From NCBI GenBank assembly GCA_026989505.1, contig JALSJF010000240.1, forward strand, positions 1-44,778: 44,778 nt of DNA, in the 5' to 3' direction. Position 1 is the stretch's first letter; every line of letters begins with the position of its first letter. The stretch comes from Cyclobacteriaceae bacterium. GTDB taxonomy: Bacteria; Bacteroidota; Bacteroidia; Cytophagales; Cyclobacteriaceae. The translations under genes were made by a program, and so were the position numbers. The notes under the pieces are model-generated. The model ran no database searches, was not told the origin of the DNA, and worked only from the letters and a program-made list of their open reading frames with translations. Below, in pieces: positions 28,286 to 36,183 of this stretch.

Positions 28286-29965
28286 ATGAATAAGATTAAA
28301 CAATATATTGTCGTTGGTTTGCTGCTGGCCCCTGTGGCTGTGTGGGCGCAGGAGGACTGGGAGAAACCGGCCGGGGGTATTGAAGATGCCCGGGTGGTGA
28401 TTGAAAAAGACAAGGTCATCAATTTGCGCCCGGTTTCGCGCAGGTTTAAGGTTATTCAGTTTGCCGCCCCGGAAGTCAAACCCCTGAAAGTTAACTTTCA
28501 GCTTCAGGATGTTGCCGATTCGCTGCCGCCCCTGCAGGTGATTGTGCGGCCTAAAACCATGAAAGACCTGCCCATAGAGAAGCTCTATGGCCTGAATGCC
28601 AGGCTGGGCTATGGTAACTATGCCTCACCTTACGTGTTGCTCGATGCCGGCACCAAACGTAACGATACGTATGCTTTAAACGGCTACTTTAATCATGTTT
28701 CTTCGGGCAAAGGACCGGTAATTGGCGATTTCAGTGCGGCCGGTATCACCCGGGTGGGAGGGGCGGCCAAATACTTTCTCAACAACCTTACCCTGACTAC
28801 CGGGGCCGATTATCGTTACCAGACCTACACCATATACGGGTATAATCCTGAAGTAATTGATACCCTGGTGTTTGACCACAGTCTGCTTAAGCAGCGGTTG
28901 AATGTTTTGGCCTTAGATATTGGCCTGGTGGAGAACAATGTAAAAAACAATACCGATCATAAGGTAACCCTGGGGATTAATTACCTGATTAATAATCATG
29001 AAATTTCGGAATTTTACTATGGGCTTGCCTATGATTTTGGCTTCCGCCCGGATAAACAATGGACGTTCGATGTGCAGGCCGAATATACCGGTTTCAACCA
29101 AAATGGGGTTACTATCAGCAATTTTTCCCGCAGGCTGGCACAGCTCAGGCCAACGGCTGCTTACCGGTGGAATAAATTCACGTTTACGGCCGGGGTAAAC
29201 GCGTTTTACAACTACGAAACCAATTTACTGAGCAGCAACCCAAAAGAGTTCTACTTTTATCCTGTGGCCACGGTTAAGTACGCCATCAGTAGCCACCATG
29301 AGGTAGAAGCAGGTGTTGACGGGGCCATAGAGAAGCTAACCTTAAATGGCCTGTATGCAGAAAACCCTTATCTCAGTGAGACGGTCCGGGTAACGAATAA
29401 TATCAATAATTTTTCCATGATGGCCGCTTTGCAGGGTCAGTTTTCGGGCAAGATTGGCTACCGGGTTAACTTCCAATACCGCCACTATAACCGCCTGCTG
29501 TTTTACAATAATAACAGCCTCGATACCGCCCGTTTTGATGTGGTTTACGATAATGGCGGGGCCAGTATAAGCCGCCTGGCGGGAGAGTTATCTTATTATA
29601 TTCAGGATAATATCAATATTTCGGCCAATGTAGCGTATAACGCTTATACCACCGTTGACCTGGCCGAAGCCTGGCAACGCCCGGTAGTGGAAGCCGGGGC
29701 CACCGCGGATTTTATCATTCTGGACAAACTCACCGGCCACCTGAGCTATTTCTTGCTGAGTGGCATCAAAGCCCAAACAGCAGCCGGAGAGGTTAAAACC
29801 CTGGCGGCCATTCATGATTTAAATGTTGGCCTCAACCTTTCCCTGACTGAAAAGGCAGGAATTTTTGTTGATGTAATGAATATTTTTGGCAACAACTATC
29901 AGCTTTATAACAATTACCCGGTGAAGGGATTCCAGGTCATAGGCGGGGTTAGCTACAAATTTTAG
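28286..29965 (+). CDS. Outer-membrane beta-barrel protein, TonB-receptor-like without plug
   Basis: 559 residues from ATG 28286, which overlaps the stop of the TPR gene (ATGAATAA). A TTG at 28259 is unlikely. The signal peptide is MNKIKQYIVVGLLLAPVAVWAQ. A short N-terminal stretch with PPLQVIVRPKTMKDLPIEKLYG is followed by roughly 20 amphipathic strands, ending VIGGVSYKF with C-terminal Phe. It resembles the barrel part of TonB-dependent receptors but shows no plug domain and is shorter. It may be the membrane partner of the co-transcribed TPR protein. Confidence 0.75.
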   Translation: MNKIKQYIVVGLLLAPVAVWAQEDWEKPAGGIEDARVVIEKDKVINLRPVSRRFKVIQFAAPEVKPLKVNFQLQDVADSLPPLQVIVRPKTMKDLPIEKLYGLNARLGYGNYASPYVLLDAGTKRNDTYALNGYFNHVSSGKGPVIGDFSAAGITRVGGAAKYFLNNLTLTTGADYRYQTYTIYGYNPEVIDTLVFDHSLLKQRLNVLALDIGLVENNVKNNTDHKVTLGINYLINNHEISEFYYGLAYDFGFRPDKQWTFDVQAEYTGFNQNGVTISNFSRRLAQLRPTAAYRWNKFTFTAGVNAFYNYETNLLSSNPKEFYFYPVATVKYAISSHHEVEAGVDGAIEKLTLNGLYAENPYLSETVRVTNNINNFSMMAALQGQFSGKIGYRVNFQYRHYNRLLFYNNNSLDTARFDVVYDNGGASISRLAGELSYYIQDNINISANVAYNAYTTVDLAEAWQRPVVEAGATADFIILDKLTGHLSYFLLSGIKAQTAAGEVKTLAAIHDLNVGLNLSLTEKAGIFVDVMNIFGNNYQLYNNYPVKGFQVIGGVSYKF

Positions 29966-30058
29966 GCTTATATTCGTGGAAAAAAAGCCGACAATTTTAA
30001 AATCCAACTTAGATTAACTACTTTTAGTTTATTGAAATATTAATCAAAGCCTAATATC

Positions 30059-30952
30059 ATGAAAGATAAGGATCCTAATGAGGACGAATTTAACCAGGAC
30101 GAACAAGATAATATCAATGAAGCTGACGATAGCTTTGGTTTGCCCGATCTTGATTTTGATACGTTAGACGAGGCTGGCGAAGAGGAGGAAAAACAGGAAG
30201 AAACACCTGCGGCAGAGGAAGAAAGCCCCGCAGAAACCGGGGCCGAAGAACCGGTTGCGGAAACTTCCGGGGAAGAACCCGTAGCAGAAGTTGTGGCGGA
30301 AGCGGCAGAAGAACAACCACCAACAGCAGAAAATACGGCAGCGGATACTGCAGAAGGCGATAGTGGCATTGAGGCCGAAGATAAGGGCGGAGGGGAAGAA
30401 GAACCACCGCAACGAAAATATGTGCCCCCCAAGCCCGAATCCAACGCCCCTAAGATGATTGCCGTTATCCTGGCCGTTATTGTGGTATCGGTAGGGGTAT
30501 GGTACTTTATGTTTTACCGCCCCCAGGCCCAGGCGGCTGAAAAAGCCCGCCTAGAAGCGGCCGCCAAAAAGGAAACGGCCGCCAAAAAGTTGGCCGAAGC
30601 CAAACGCTTAGAGGCAGAACGAAAACGTGCGGAAGAAGACGCCAACAAAGCAGCCGATGAGGATGAAAGCGCCAGTGCCACAACCGAAGCCGGCACTTTC
30701 AATACAATTTCTGCCCCAACCGGGCGTTACTATGTTATTGTAGAAAGCTTTGTGGATAGCGATATGGCCGCTGACTATGGTAACAAACTGGCTGCCGATG
30801 GGGTATCAACCACCTTGTTGGCCCCGCTGGAGGGCAAGAAAAAGCTGCACCGCCTGGCTTTGGGTGATTACGGCTCTTTTATGGAAGCCCAGGAAGCAGC
30901 CAATAAACTTAAAGCAGAGTTTGGTGAAACCTTATGGGTATTGAAATACTAA
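30059..30952 (+). CDS. SPOR-domain membrane protein with long acidic N-terminus
   Basis: 297 residues. Residues 1-120 are strongly acidic and low-complexity (runs of Glu, Ala and Pro), probably disordered and cytoplasmic. One membrane helix lies at about 132-153 (MIAVILAVIVVSVGVWYFMF). A charged coiled coil follows (about 158-200), and the C-terminal ~77 residues form a SPOR domain (GRYYVIVESF, HRLALGDYGSFMEAQEAANKL). SPOR domains bind denuded glycan strands of peptidoglycan, often at the division site. One base separates it from exbB, so it belongs to the ExbB-ExbD-TonB operon. Confidence 0.88.
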   Translation: MKDKDPNEDEFNQDEQDNINEADDSFGLPDLDFDTLDEAGEEEEKQEETPAAEEESPAETGAEEPVAETSGEEPVAEVVAEAAEEQPPTAENTAADTAEGDSGIEAEDKGGGEEEPPQRKYVPPKPESNAPKMIAVILAVIVVSVGVWYFMFYRPQAQAAEKARLEAAAKKETAAKKLAEAKRLEAERKRAEEDANKAADEDESASATTEAGTFNTISAPTGRYYVIVESFVDSDMAADYGNKLAADGVSTTLLAPLEGKKKLHRLALGDYGSFMEAQEAANKLKAEFGETLWVLKY

Positions 30953-30953
30953 G

Positions 30954-31634
30954 ATGATAATAACACAAATTACTATGGCGGCACAAGACAGTGCCGCTAT
31001 AGCTAACGAAGGCAGTTCTATCCAGTTAATAGACCTGGTTTTCAAGGGAGGGGTCATGATGATCCCTATTTTTCTGCTGTCTGTTCTGGGGGTATATGTG
31101 TTTGTAGAACGCCTGCGTACGCTTAAACAAGCCATGGCCAGCCCGGATGCCTTTATGAACCAAATAAAAGAACTTGTGCTAAAGGGCGACTTAACCGCTG
31201 CCAAGCTTATTTGTTCGCAGTCGGATACGCCTATGTCGCGCATGATTGCCAAGGGGCTAAACCGCATTGGTTCTTCCCTGAAAAATATTGAGGCCTCTAT
31301 TGAGAATGTGGGCCGCATTGAAATCTACCGGTTAGAAAAAAACCTCTCGTTGCTGGCCACCATTGCCGGGGCGGCCCCCATGCTGGGTTTTCTTGGCACG
31401 GTTATGGGAATGATCAGTGCCTTTATGTCAATTGCCCAGGAGGAGGGCGCGGTAAGCCCGAAAATGCTCTCGGCCGGTATCTATGAGGCCATGGTAACCA
31501 CCGCTGCCGGTTTGGTGGTGGGGGTACTGGCTTACCTCGCCTACAATTTTCTGGTCACCCGGATGCAAAAGGTTATTCACAGTATGGAATATTCATCCAT
31601 AGAGTTTATCGAGCTCTTACAGGAACCTAAGTAG
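30954..31634 (+). CDS. exbB: MotA/TolQ/ExbB proton-channel protein
   Basis: 226 residues. Three membrane helices are visible: about residues 33-50, 125-150 (LSLLATIAGAAPMLGFLGTVMGMISAF, the signature helix) and 170-195 (AMVTTAAGLVVGVLAYLAYNF). ExbB/TolQ channels use the proton gradient to drive TonB or TolA in the inner membrane. The partners ExbD and TonB follow directly. ATG 30954 was kept because it follows the SPOR-gene stop by one base. ATG 30975 is an alternative. Whether the unit is ExbB-like or TolQ-like cannot be separated by sequence here. Confidence 0.9.
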   Translation: MIITQITMAAQDSAAIANEGSSIQLIDLVFKGGVMMIPIFLLSVLGVYVFVERLRTLKQAMASPDAFMNQIKELVLKGDLTAAKLICSQSDTPMSRMIAKGLNRIGSSLKNIEASIENVGRIEIYRLEKNLSLLATIAGAAPMLGFLGTVMGMISAFMSIAQEEGAVSPKMLSAGIYEAMVTTAAGLVVGVLAYLAYNFLVTRMQKVIHSMEYSSIEFIELLQEPK

Positions 31635-31636
31635 TT

Positions 31637-32026
31637 ATGGCTTTTGAATCCAAACATAAGATCGATTCATCGTTCAGCATGTCATCCATGACGGACATCG
31701 TCTTTCTGCTGCTGATTTTCTTTATGCTGACCAGCTCGTTTATTACCCCCTCGGGGCTGCCGGTAAGCCTGCCTTCGGCCAAAAAGTCGAAGATTGTGCT
31801 GCAAAAGGTTACGGTAACCATTACCAGGGATTTGAAGTATTATATTAATGACAGGCGGGTTAGCCGCTCGCGGATGGAGCAGGAGTTGCAACGGGAACTG
31901 AATGGGGAAGAGGCCATGGTAACCTTGCATATTGATAAGGAGGTGCCTACGGAACATCTGGTAGAAGTAGCCGGCATTGCGGCTGCCCTTAATGCCAAGG
32001 TGTCGATTGCCACCAAGCCCAATTAA
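31637..32026 (+). CDS. exbD: ExbD/TolR biopolymer transport protein
   Basis: 129 residues. A short cytoplasmic N-terminus (FSMSSMTDIV) leads into one membrane helix that carries the conserved proton-carrying Asp in MTDIVFLLLIFFMLTSSF. A periplasmic domain of about 85 residues follows (VTVTITRDLKYYINDRRV, LHIDKEVPTEHLVEV). It forms the channel stator with ExbB. The gene starts 2 bases after the exbB stop. Confidence 0.92.
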   Translation: MAFESKHKIDSSFSMSSMTDIVFLLLIFFMLTSSFITPSGLPVSLPSAKKSKIVLQKVTVTITRDLKYYINDRRVSRSRMEQELQRELNGEEAMVTLHIDKEVPTEHLVEVAGIAAALNAKVSIATKPN

Positions 32027-32034
32027 GAAAAGTT

Positions 32035-32940
32035 ATGTCACCGCAGGAGAAAGATAAAGAGAACAGGCAGATTGGCCTACTGGTGTCGGCCGTGGCCCAT
32101 ATTGCCGTGCTGTTGCTGTTTGTTTTTCTGGTGGCCTGGCGGGCGCCTAATCCACCGCTGCCCGAATTTGGCATTGAACTCAACTTTGGCACCAGCAACC
32201 GGGGTACGGGCGATATTCAGCCCCAAACCAAGCCGGCCGCGGCCGAAACCACAGAGGAAGCCAAACCCGATGCCCCGGAAGAGGTAGTGGCAGAGCCCGA
32301 AGAAGAAGTAAGCGAAGAAACCCCGGTGCAAGAAGCGGAAGAAATTACCGGGCCGGTAGAAGCAACCCCGGATCAGGCCAGGGTACCGGAAGAGGTAGCC
32401 CCGGTTACCGAAACGCCAACCCCTGCCCCGGTAGAGGAGCCGGAAGAAAAGCCTGTGGAAAAACCCAAGGTTGTGCCGAAGAAAGAAACCCCCAAACCGC
32501 CCAAAGTGCTTTACCCGGGCAAAAAGGAGGGGGCGGCCGGTACCAGTGGGGACAAAAACACCCCTGCCGCAGCCAACCAGGGTGATCAACCCGCTGCCAC
32601 GGGCGACCAGGGTGATTCGCAAGGTAATGTTGATGCCCGGTCGCTCTACGGCAATGCCGGGGGTGGGGGAGGAACTTCACTGGAAATGACCGGTTGGATG
32701 TGGGATTCTAAGCCTGATCCGGAAGAAGATACTTCCGAGAGTGGCAAAATAGTTTTTGAAGTAATTATTGACGACCGCGGGGAAGTAATCAGCGCCCGGC
32801 CGGTAAACTATACGGTCAGCGCCAGCCTGATGAAAATCTACCAGGCAGAAGTGGAACACCTTACCTTTACCCAAACTTCACCCGGTGCCGCCCCACCGAC
32901 AACCAAAGGGCGCATTACCTTTATTATCAAGGCTAAATAG
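32035..32940 (+). CDS. TonB-like energy transducer
   Basis: 301 residues. An N-terminal membrane helix (about 13-35, IGLLVSAVAHIAVLLLFVFLV) includes the His that TonB proteins use at this place. A long Pro/Glu/Lys-rich spacer (about 60-165) can span the periplasm. The C-terminal part (about 235-301) has IVFEVIIDDRGEVISARPV and ends RITFIIKAK, like a short TonB C-terminal domain. It would couple ExbBD to outer-membrane receptors. A TolA-like role is possible given the SPOR protein in the same operon. Confidence 0.8.
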   Translation: MSPQEKDKENRQIGLLVSAVAHIAVLLLFVFLVAWRAPNPPLPEFGIELNFGTSNRGTGDIQPQTKPAAAETTEEAKPDAPEEVVAEPEEEVSEETPVQEAEEITGPVEATPDQARVPEEVAPVTETPTPAPVEEPEEKPVEKPKVVPKKETPKPPKVLYPGKKEGAAGTSGDKNTPAAANQGDQPAATGDQGDSQGNVDARSLYGNAGGGGGTSLEMTGWMWDSKPDPEEDTSESGKIVFEVIIDDRGEVISARPVNYTVSASLMKIYQAEVEHLTFTQTSPGAAPPTTKGRITFIIKAK

Positions 32941-32984
32941 GGCTGCCGGTTGTTTTCCGGGCATAGTCTGCTATTTTTGCCGCT

Positions 32985-34268
32985 ATGAATTACCGGCAAA
33001 CCGTAGATTTCCTGTACACCAAACTGCCCATGTTCCAAAAGACCGGTGGGGCTGCCCTGAAATTTAATTTGCAGAACATTACCACCTTGCTGGCACGGCT
33101 GGGCAACCCGCACCGGCAACTGCGTTTTATCCATGTGGCCGGCACCAATGGCAAGGGCAGCTCGGCCCACATGCTGGCCTCGGTGTTGCAGCAGGCAGGC
33201 TATAGCACCGGGCTTTTCACCTCTCCGCACTTAAAATCATTTACCGAACGCATCAGGATTGACGGTCATGAAATTACCGAAACTGCCGTAGTGGAGTTCG
33301 TTGCAGAAATAATGCCGTTGATTGATGAACTGCAACCCTCATTTTTTGAAATCACGTTTGCCATGGCTGTGCACTACTTCAACCGGCAGCAAGTGGCCGT
33401 AGCCGTAATTGAAGTGGGTATGGGTGGGCGCCTGGACTCTACCAATGTAATTACCCCGGAGATCTGTTTGATTACCAATATCGGCTATGACCACCAGCAA
33501 TTTTTGGGCACCACCTTGCCGCAAATTGCCGCTGAAAAAGCCGGCATCATCAAACCGGGTGTGCCGGTAGTCATCAGTGAATATCAGGAAAAAGTGGCGA
33601 CCGTGTTTACGGAAAAGGCTGCGGCATTACAGAGTGAACTGCTGTTTGCCAACCAACACCTGCGTCTGGAGGTAGCAGCGGAGGGCAGGTACAATGTGAT
33701 TTCCGGGGAGCGGGTGCTACTTGAGGGGGTAAAGCCTGATTTAAAGGGGCCGTACCAATTGCCCAACATCCTTGGAGTGGTGGCCACCTTACAAAAACTC
33801 AACGAAACAAACGCTTTTGCCCTTGATGACACGGCAATACAACAAGGGCTGGAAAATGTGGTGGCCAATACAGGTTTAAAAGGCCGCTGGCAGGTGCTGG
33901 GCAACAAACCGCTGGTAATTGCCGATACCGGCCATAACCTTGCCGGGGTAAAGACCCTTACGGCTTCCCTGGCCACCCTGGCGTACAACCGGCTGCATAT
34001 CGTCTGGGGCATGGTAAACGATAAGGAGGCCGGGGAAATACTGGCCTTGTTGCCACCGGCAGCCATTTATTATTTCGTCAGGGCCGCCATTCCCCGGGCC
34101 ATGTCAACGGCCGGCCTGCTGTCGGTTGCCGCTGAACTTGGCTTAAGCGGTAAGGCGTATGGTTCGGTTACGGGCGGCTACCGGGCAGCCCTGACGGCAG
34201 CCCAACCGGACGACCTGGTTTTTGTGGGGGGCAGTACCTTTGTGGTAGCAGAAATTGAAGACTTGTAA
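32985..34268 (+). CDS. folC: Bifunctional folylpolyglutamate / dihydrofolate synthase
   Basis: 427 residues. The Mur-ligase-type ATPase P-loop HVAGTNGKGSSAHML is near residue 45. FTSPHLKSFTERI, VIEVGMGGRLDSTNV and TNIGYDHQQFLG are the family signatures, and the C-terminal domain contains VIADTGHNLAGVKTL. It adds glutamate to dihydropteroate and to tetrahydrofolates with ATP in the cytoplasm. It lies 44 bases after the tonB-like gene and abuts trmB without a gap. Confidence 0.94.
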   Translation: MNYRQTVDFLYTKLPMFQKTGGAALKFNLQNITTLLARLGNPHRQLRFIHVAGTNGKGSSAHMLASVLQQAGYSTGLFTSPHLKSFTERIRIDGHEITETAVVEFVAEIMPLIDELQPSFFEITFAMAVHYFNRQQVAVAVIEVGMGGRLDSTNVITPEICLITNIGYDHQQFLGTTLPQIAAEKAGIIKPGVPVVISEYQEKVATVFTEKAAALQSELLFANQHLRLEVAAEGRYNVISGERVLLEGVKPDLKGPYQLPNILGVVATLQKLNETNAFALDDTAIQQGLENVVANTGLKGRWQVLGNKPLVIADTGHNLAGVKTLTASLATLAYNRLHIVWGMVNDKEAGEILALLPPAAIYYFVRAAIPRAMSTAGLLSVAAELGLSGKAYGSVTGGYRAALTAAQPDDLVFVGGSTFVVAEIEDL

Positions 34269-34928
34269 ATGAGAGCGAAACGGTTACGGTTTGCCGATAA
34301 TGAGCGGGCGGCTAATGTGATTCAGCCGGGCAAGCCTTTGTTCGCCACCCTCAAAGGCCAATGGCAGCCGGCCTATTTTAAGAATGACCATCCGCTAACG
34401 CTGGAACTGGCCTGCGGCCGGGGCGAATACACCGTTGGCCTGGCGCGGTTGTTCCCGCAACGGAACTTTGTTGGTGTGGACATTAAGGGCGACCGCCTCT
34501 GGAAGGGCAGCCAGGCCGCCCTGGCAGAGGGGCTGGCCAATGTGGGGTTTCTGCGCACGTTTGTCCACAACCTGGAAGATTTCTTTGCTGAGGATGAAGT
34601 GGCTGAAATCTGGTTAACCTTTCCTGACCCGCGGCCGAAAGACCGGGACGAAAGGCGCAGGCTCACCCATAAGCGGTTTATGGAGACCTATAAGAAGCTA
34701 CTGCAACCAGGGGGCTGGTTCCGGCTGAAAACCGATAACACCCTGCTTTTTGACTATACCCTGGCCCAACTTGCCGCCCGCCATGATGTGCAGGACCTAA
34801 CCTATACTTTCGACCTCGCTACCTCACCCTTACTAACCGAGCACTTTGGTATTACCACCCGCTATGAGCAAATGTTTGCCGCGCAGGGGGAAAAAATAAA
34901 ATACCTTAAATTCAGGTTTACGGGTTAA
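34269..34928 (+). CDS. trmB: tRNA (guanine-N7-)-methyltransferase
   Basis: 219 residues. The SAM-binding motif LELACGRGEYTVGLA (about 40-54) and the catalytic/tRNA-binding WLTFPDPRPKDRDERRRLTH (about 115-134) are conserved TrmB features. The enzyme methylates G46 of tRNA. The ATG directly follows the folC stop codon. It is the last gene before the 135-base promoter region of the sulfur cluster. Confidence 0.93.
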   Translation: MRAKRLRFADNERAANVIQPGKPLFATLKGQWQPAYFKNDHPLTLELACGRGEYTVGLARLFPQRNFVGVDIKGDRLWKGSQAALAEGLANVGFLRTFVHNLEDFFAEDEVAEIWLTFPDPRPKDRDERRRLTHKRFMETYKKLLQPGGWFRLKTDNTLLFDYTLAQLAARHDVQDLTYTFDLATSPLLTEHFGITTRYEQMFAAQGEKIKYLKFRFTG

Positions 34929-34968
34929 AAACAGCACACTATTTAGGGGTTCAGGCCACAGGAAGTTC

Positions 34969-34985
34969 TTTAGAATTATTCTAAA
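34969..34985. promoter_or_regulatory. 17-bp palindrome, candidate operator of the ArsR-type regulator
   Basis: TTTAGAATTATTCTAAA is a perfect palindrome of 8-bp arms around one T, in the only sizeable gap before the sulfur cluster. Its length and AT-rich arms fit ArsR-family operators. It sits about 18 bases upstream of a -7-like AATATTTG, where the -33 element would be, so binding should block transcription. Confidence 0.5.
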
Positions 34986-35003
34986 TTAACATATTTATTA
35001 TTG

Positions 35004-35011
35004 AATATTTG
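35004..35011 (+). promoter_or_regulatory. Candidate -7 element of the sulfur-cluster promoter
   Basis: AATATTTG differs by one base from TANNTTTG and is the best match in the 135-base gap. No good -33 TTG precedes it, as expected for a regulated promoter. It would give a leader of about 45 bases before the TTG start at 35064. Confidence 0.25.
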
Positions 35012-35063
35012 AACAATTGTAAAATTATGTGTTACTTCAAGGTTTAAATAACAGAATAATATT

Positions 35064-35378
35064 TTGCAAAACACCATTTCAAAAAGAAAAATCAGCACGG
35101 AGAAACTCGCCAAGATAGCGGAGATTTTTCAGGGGCTGGCTTACCCGGTTCGTCTGCAGGTACTTGAGTTATTGGAAGATGGGAAAGACTATTCGGTAGG
35201 GGATATCCTCGACAAGGTGCAGATAGAAGCCTCCCTCTTATCCCATCATCTGGCAAAAATGAAGAATATCGGCATTATTGATTCCTACCGGCAGGGACGG
35301 AATATCTATTACCGCCTGGCCATTAAAGAGATTACCAAGGTATTCGACTGCATCTATTCATGTGAACTAAAATTATAA
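35064..35378 (+). CDS. ArsR-family regulator of the sHdr cluster (sHdrR-like)
   Basis: 104 residues with a TTG start; no ATG lies in frame upstream, and the next Met is inside the DNA-binding helix region. The winged helix-turn-helix is clear: LAYPVRLQVLELLEDG, the recognition helix around EASLLSHHLAKMKNIG, and the wing RQGRNIYYRL. The only two Cys are Cys96 and Cys100 in the last helix (FDCIYSCELKL). Regulators of this family at other sulfur-oxidation clusters (sHdrR, SqrR, BigR) release DNA when Cys residues form a disulfide or polysulfide bridge, but there the pair is split between two helices. Regulation of the following genes is inferred from position. Confidence 0.85.
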   Translation: MQNTISKRKISTEKLAKIAEIFQGLAYPVRLQVLELLEDGKDYSVGDILDKVQIEASLLSHHLAKMKNIGIIDSYRQGRNIYYRLAIKEITKVFDCIYSCELKL

Positions 35379-35399
35379 GCAAACATAAACCGTAAAAAA

Positions 35400-35639
35400 A
35401 TGAGTGACATTAAAGTAGTGAAAACCCTCGACAACAGCGGCCTCTCATGCCCGATGCCGGTTGTTAAAACCAAGAAAGCCATCAAAGACATGGAGATAGG
35501 TGATGTGCTGGAAATGATCTCTACCGATCCGGGTTCAATTCCGGATATGGAAGCCTGGGCCCGGCAGACCGGCCATGAGCTGCTTGAGGCCCACGATGAA
35601 GGCGATAAGTACCGCTTTCTGATTAAAAAGACACACTAA
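35400..35639 (+). CDS. tusA: TusA-family sulfur carrier protein
   Basis: 79 residues, the usual size. The family motif LSCPMPVVK places the sulfur-carrying Cys17 after the first strand (CPxP). TusA accepts persulfide sulfur and passes it to other carriers. In sHdr-type sulfur oxidizers it moves sulfane sulfur toward the sHdr complex, together with DsrE-family proteins. It lies 21 bases after the regulator and 12 bases before a DsrE3A-like gene, so a role in sulfur oxidation fits better than in tRNA thiolation. Confidence 0.93.
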   Translation: MSDIKVVKTLDNSGLSCPMPVVKTKKAIKDMEIGDVLEMISTDPGSIPDMEAWARQTGHELLEAHDEGDKYRFLIKKTH

Positions 35640-35651
35640 ACCCGTAAAACT

Positions 35652-36164
35652 ATGGATGACAAACCCAAAAAATTAGCCCTGATTGCGAGCCAAGGTACGC
35701 TCGATTGGGCCTACCCGCCCTTTATCCTGGCCACTGCGGCCGCCTCAATGGATTGGGACGTAGCCATTTTCTTCACTTTTTATGGCTTGCCCTTGTTGAA
35801 GAAAGATTTGAAAGCCCAGGTTTCCCCGGCCAGTAACCCGGCCATGCCCATGAAGATGCCGTTTGGCGGTGAGAGCTTCCGCAACATCAACTGGCCGATG
35901 CCGAATATTCTCATGAGCAACATGCCCGGCTTTGAAGCTATGGCCACCAGCCTGATGAAGAAAACCTTCAAAGACAAAGGTGTGGCCTCTATTGAGGAGC
36001 TGCGCGAAATGGCTGTGGAACTGGATGTGAAAATGATTGGCTGCCAGATGACCATGGACGTATTTGGCTTTAAGAAAGAAGAGTTTATTGAAGAAGCAGA
36101 TATAGGCGGAGCGGCAACATTCCTTGAATTTGCTGCCGACTCTAACGTTAGCTTGTTTGTTTAA
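35652..36164 (+). CDS. DsrE3A-like sulfurtransferase
   Basis: 170 residues. The start LALIASQGTLDWAYPPFILA and the helix-strand pattern AIFFTFYGLPLL are typical of DsrE3A. The likely active Cys131 lies in MIGCQMTMDVFG, and the family ending GGAATFLEFA is present. There are no membrane helices, unlike DsrE2. TusA and DsrE3A genes are often neighbours in sulfur oxidizers and exchange persulfide or thiosulfonate sulfur. The other DsrE-like gene of the cluster (37590-37970) is shorter and belongs to a different subgroup. Confidence 0.88.
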   Translation: MDDKPKKLALIASQGTLDWAYPPFILATAAASMDWDVAIFFTFYGLPLLKKDLKAQVSPASNPAMPMKMPFGGESFRNINWPMPNILMSNMPGFEAMATSLMKKTFKDKGVASIEELREMAVELDVKMIGCQMTMDVFGFKKEEFIEEADIGGAATFLEFAADSNVSLFV

Positions 36165-36183
36165 TTACTAAATATGGGCCCGG

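Noticed and set aside
30954-32026. MotAB-like flagellar or gliding motor
   Set aside because: The following TonB-like gene and the short ExbD-type partner without a peptidoglycan-binding OmpA domain fit ExbBD better.
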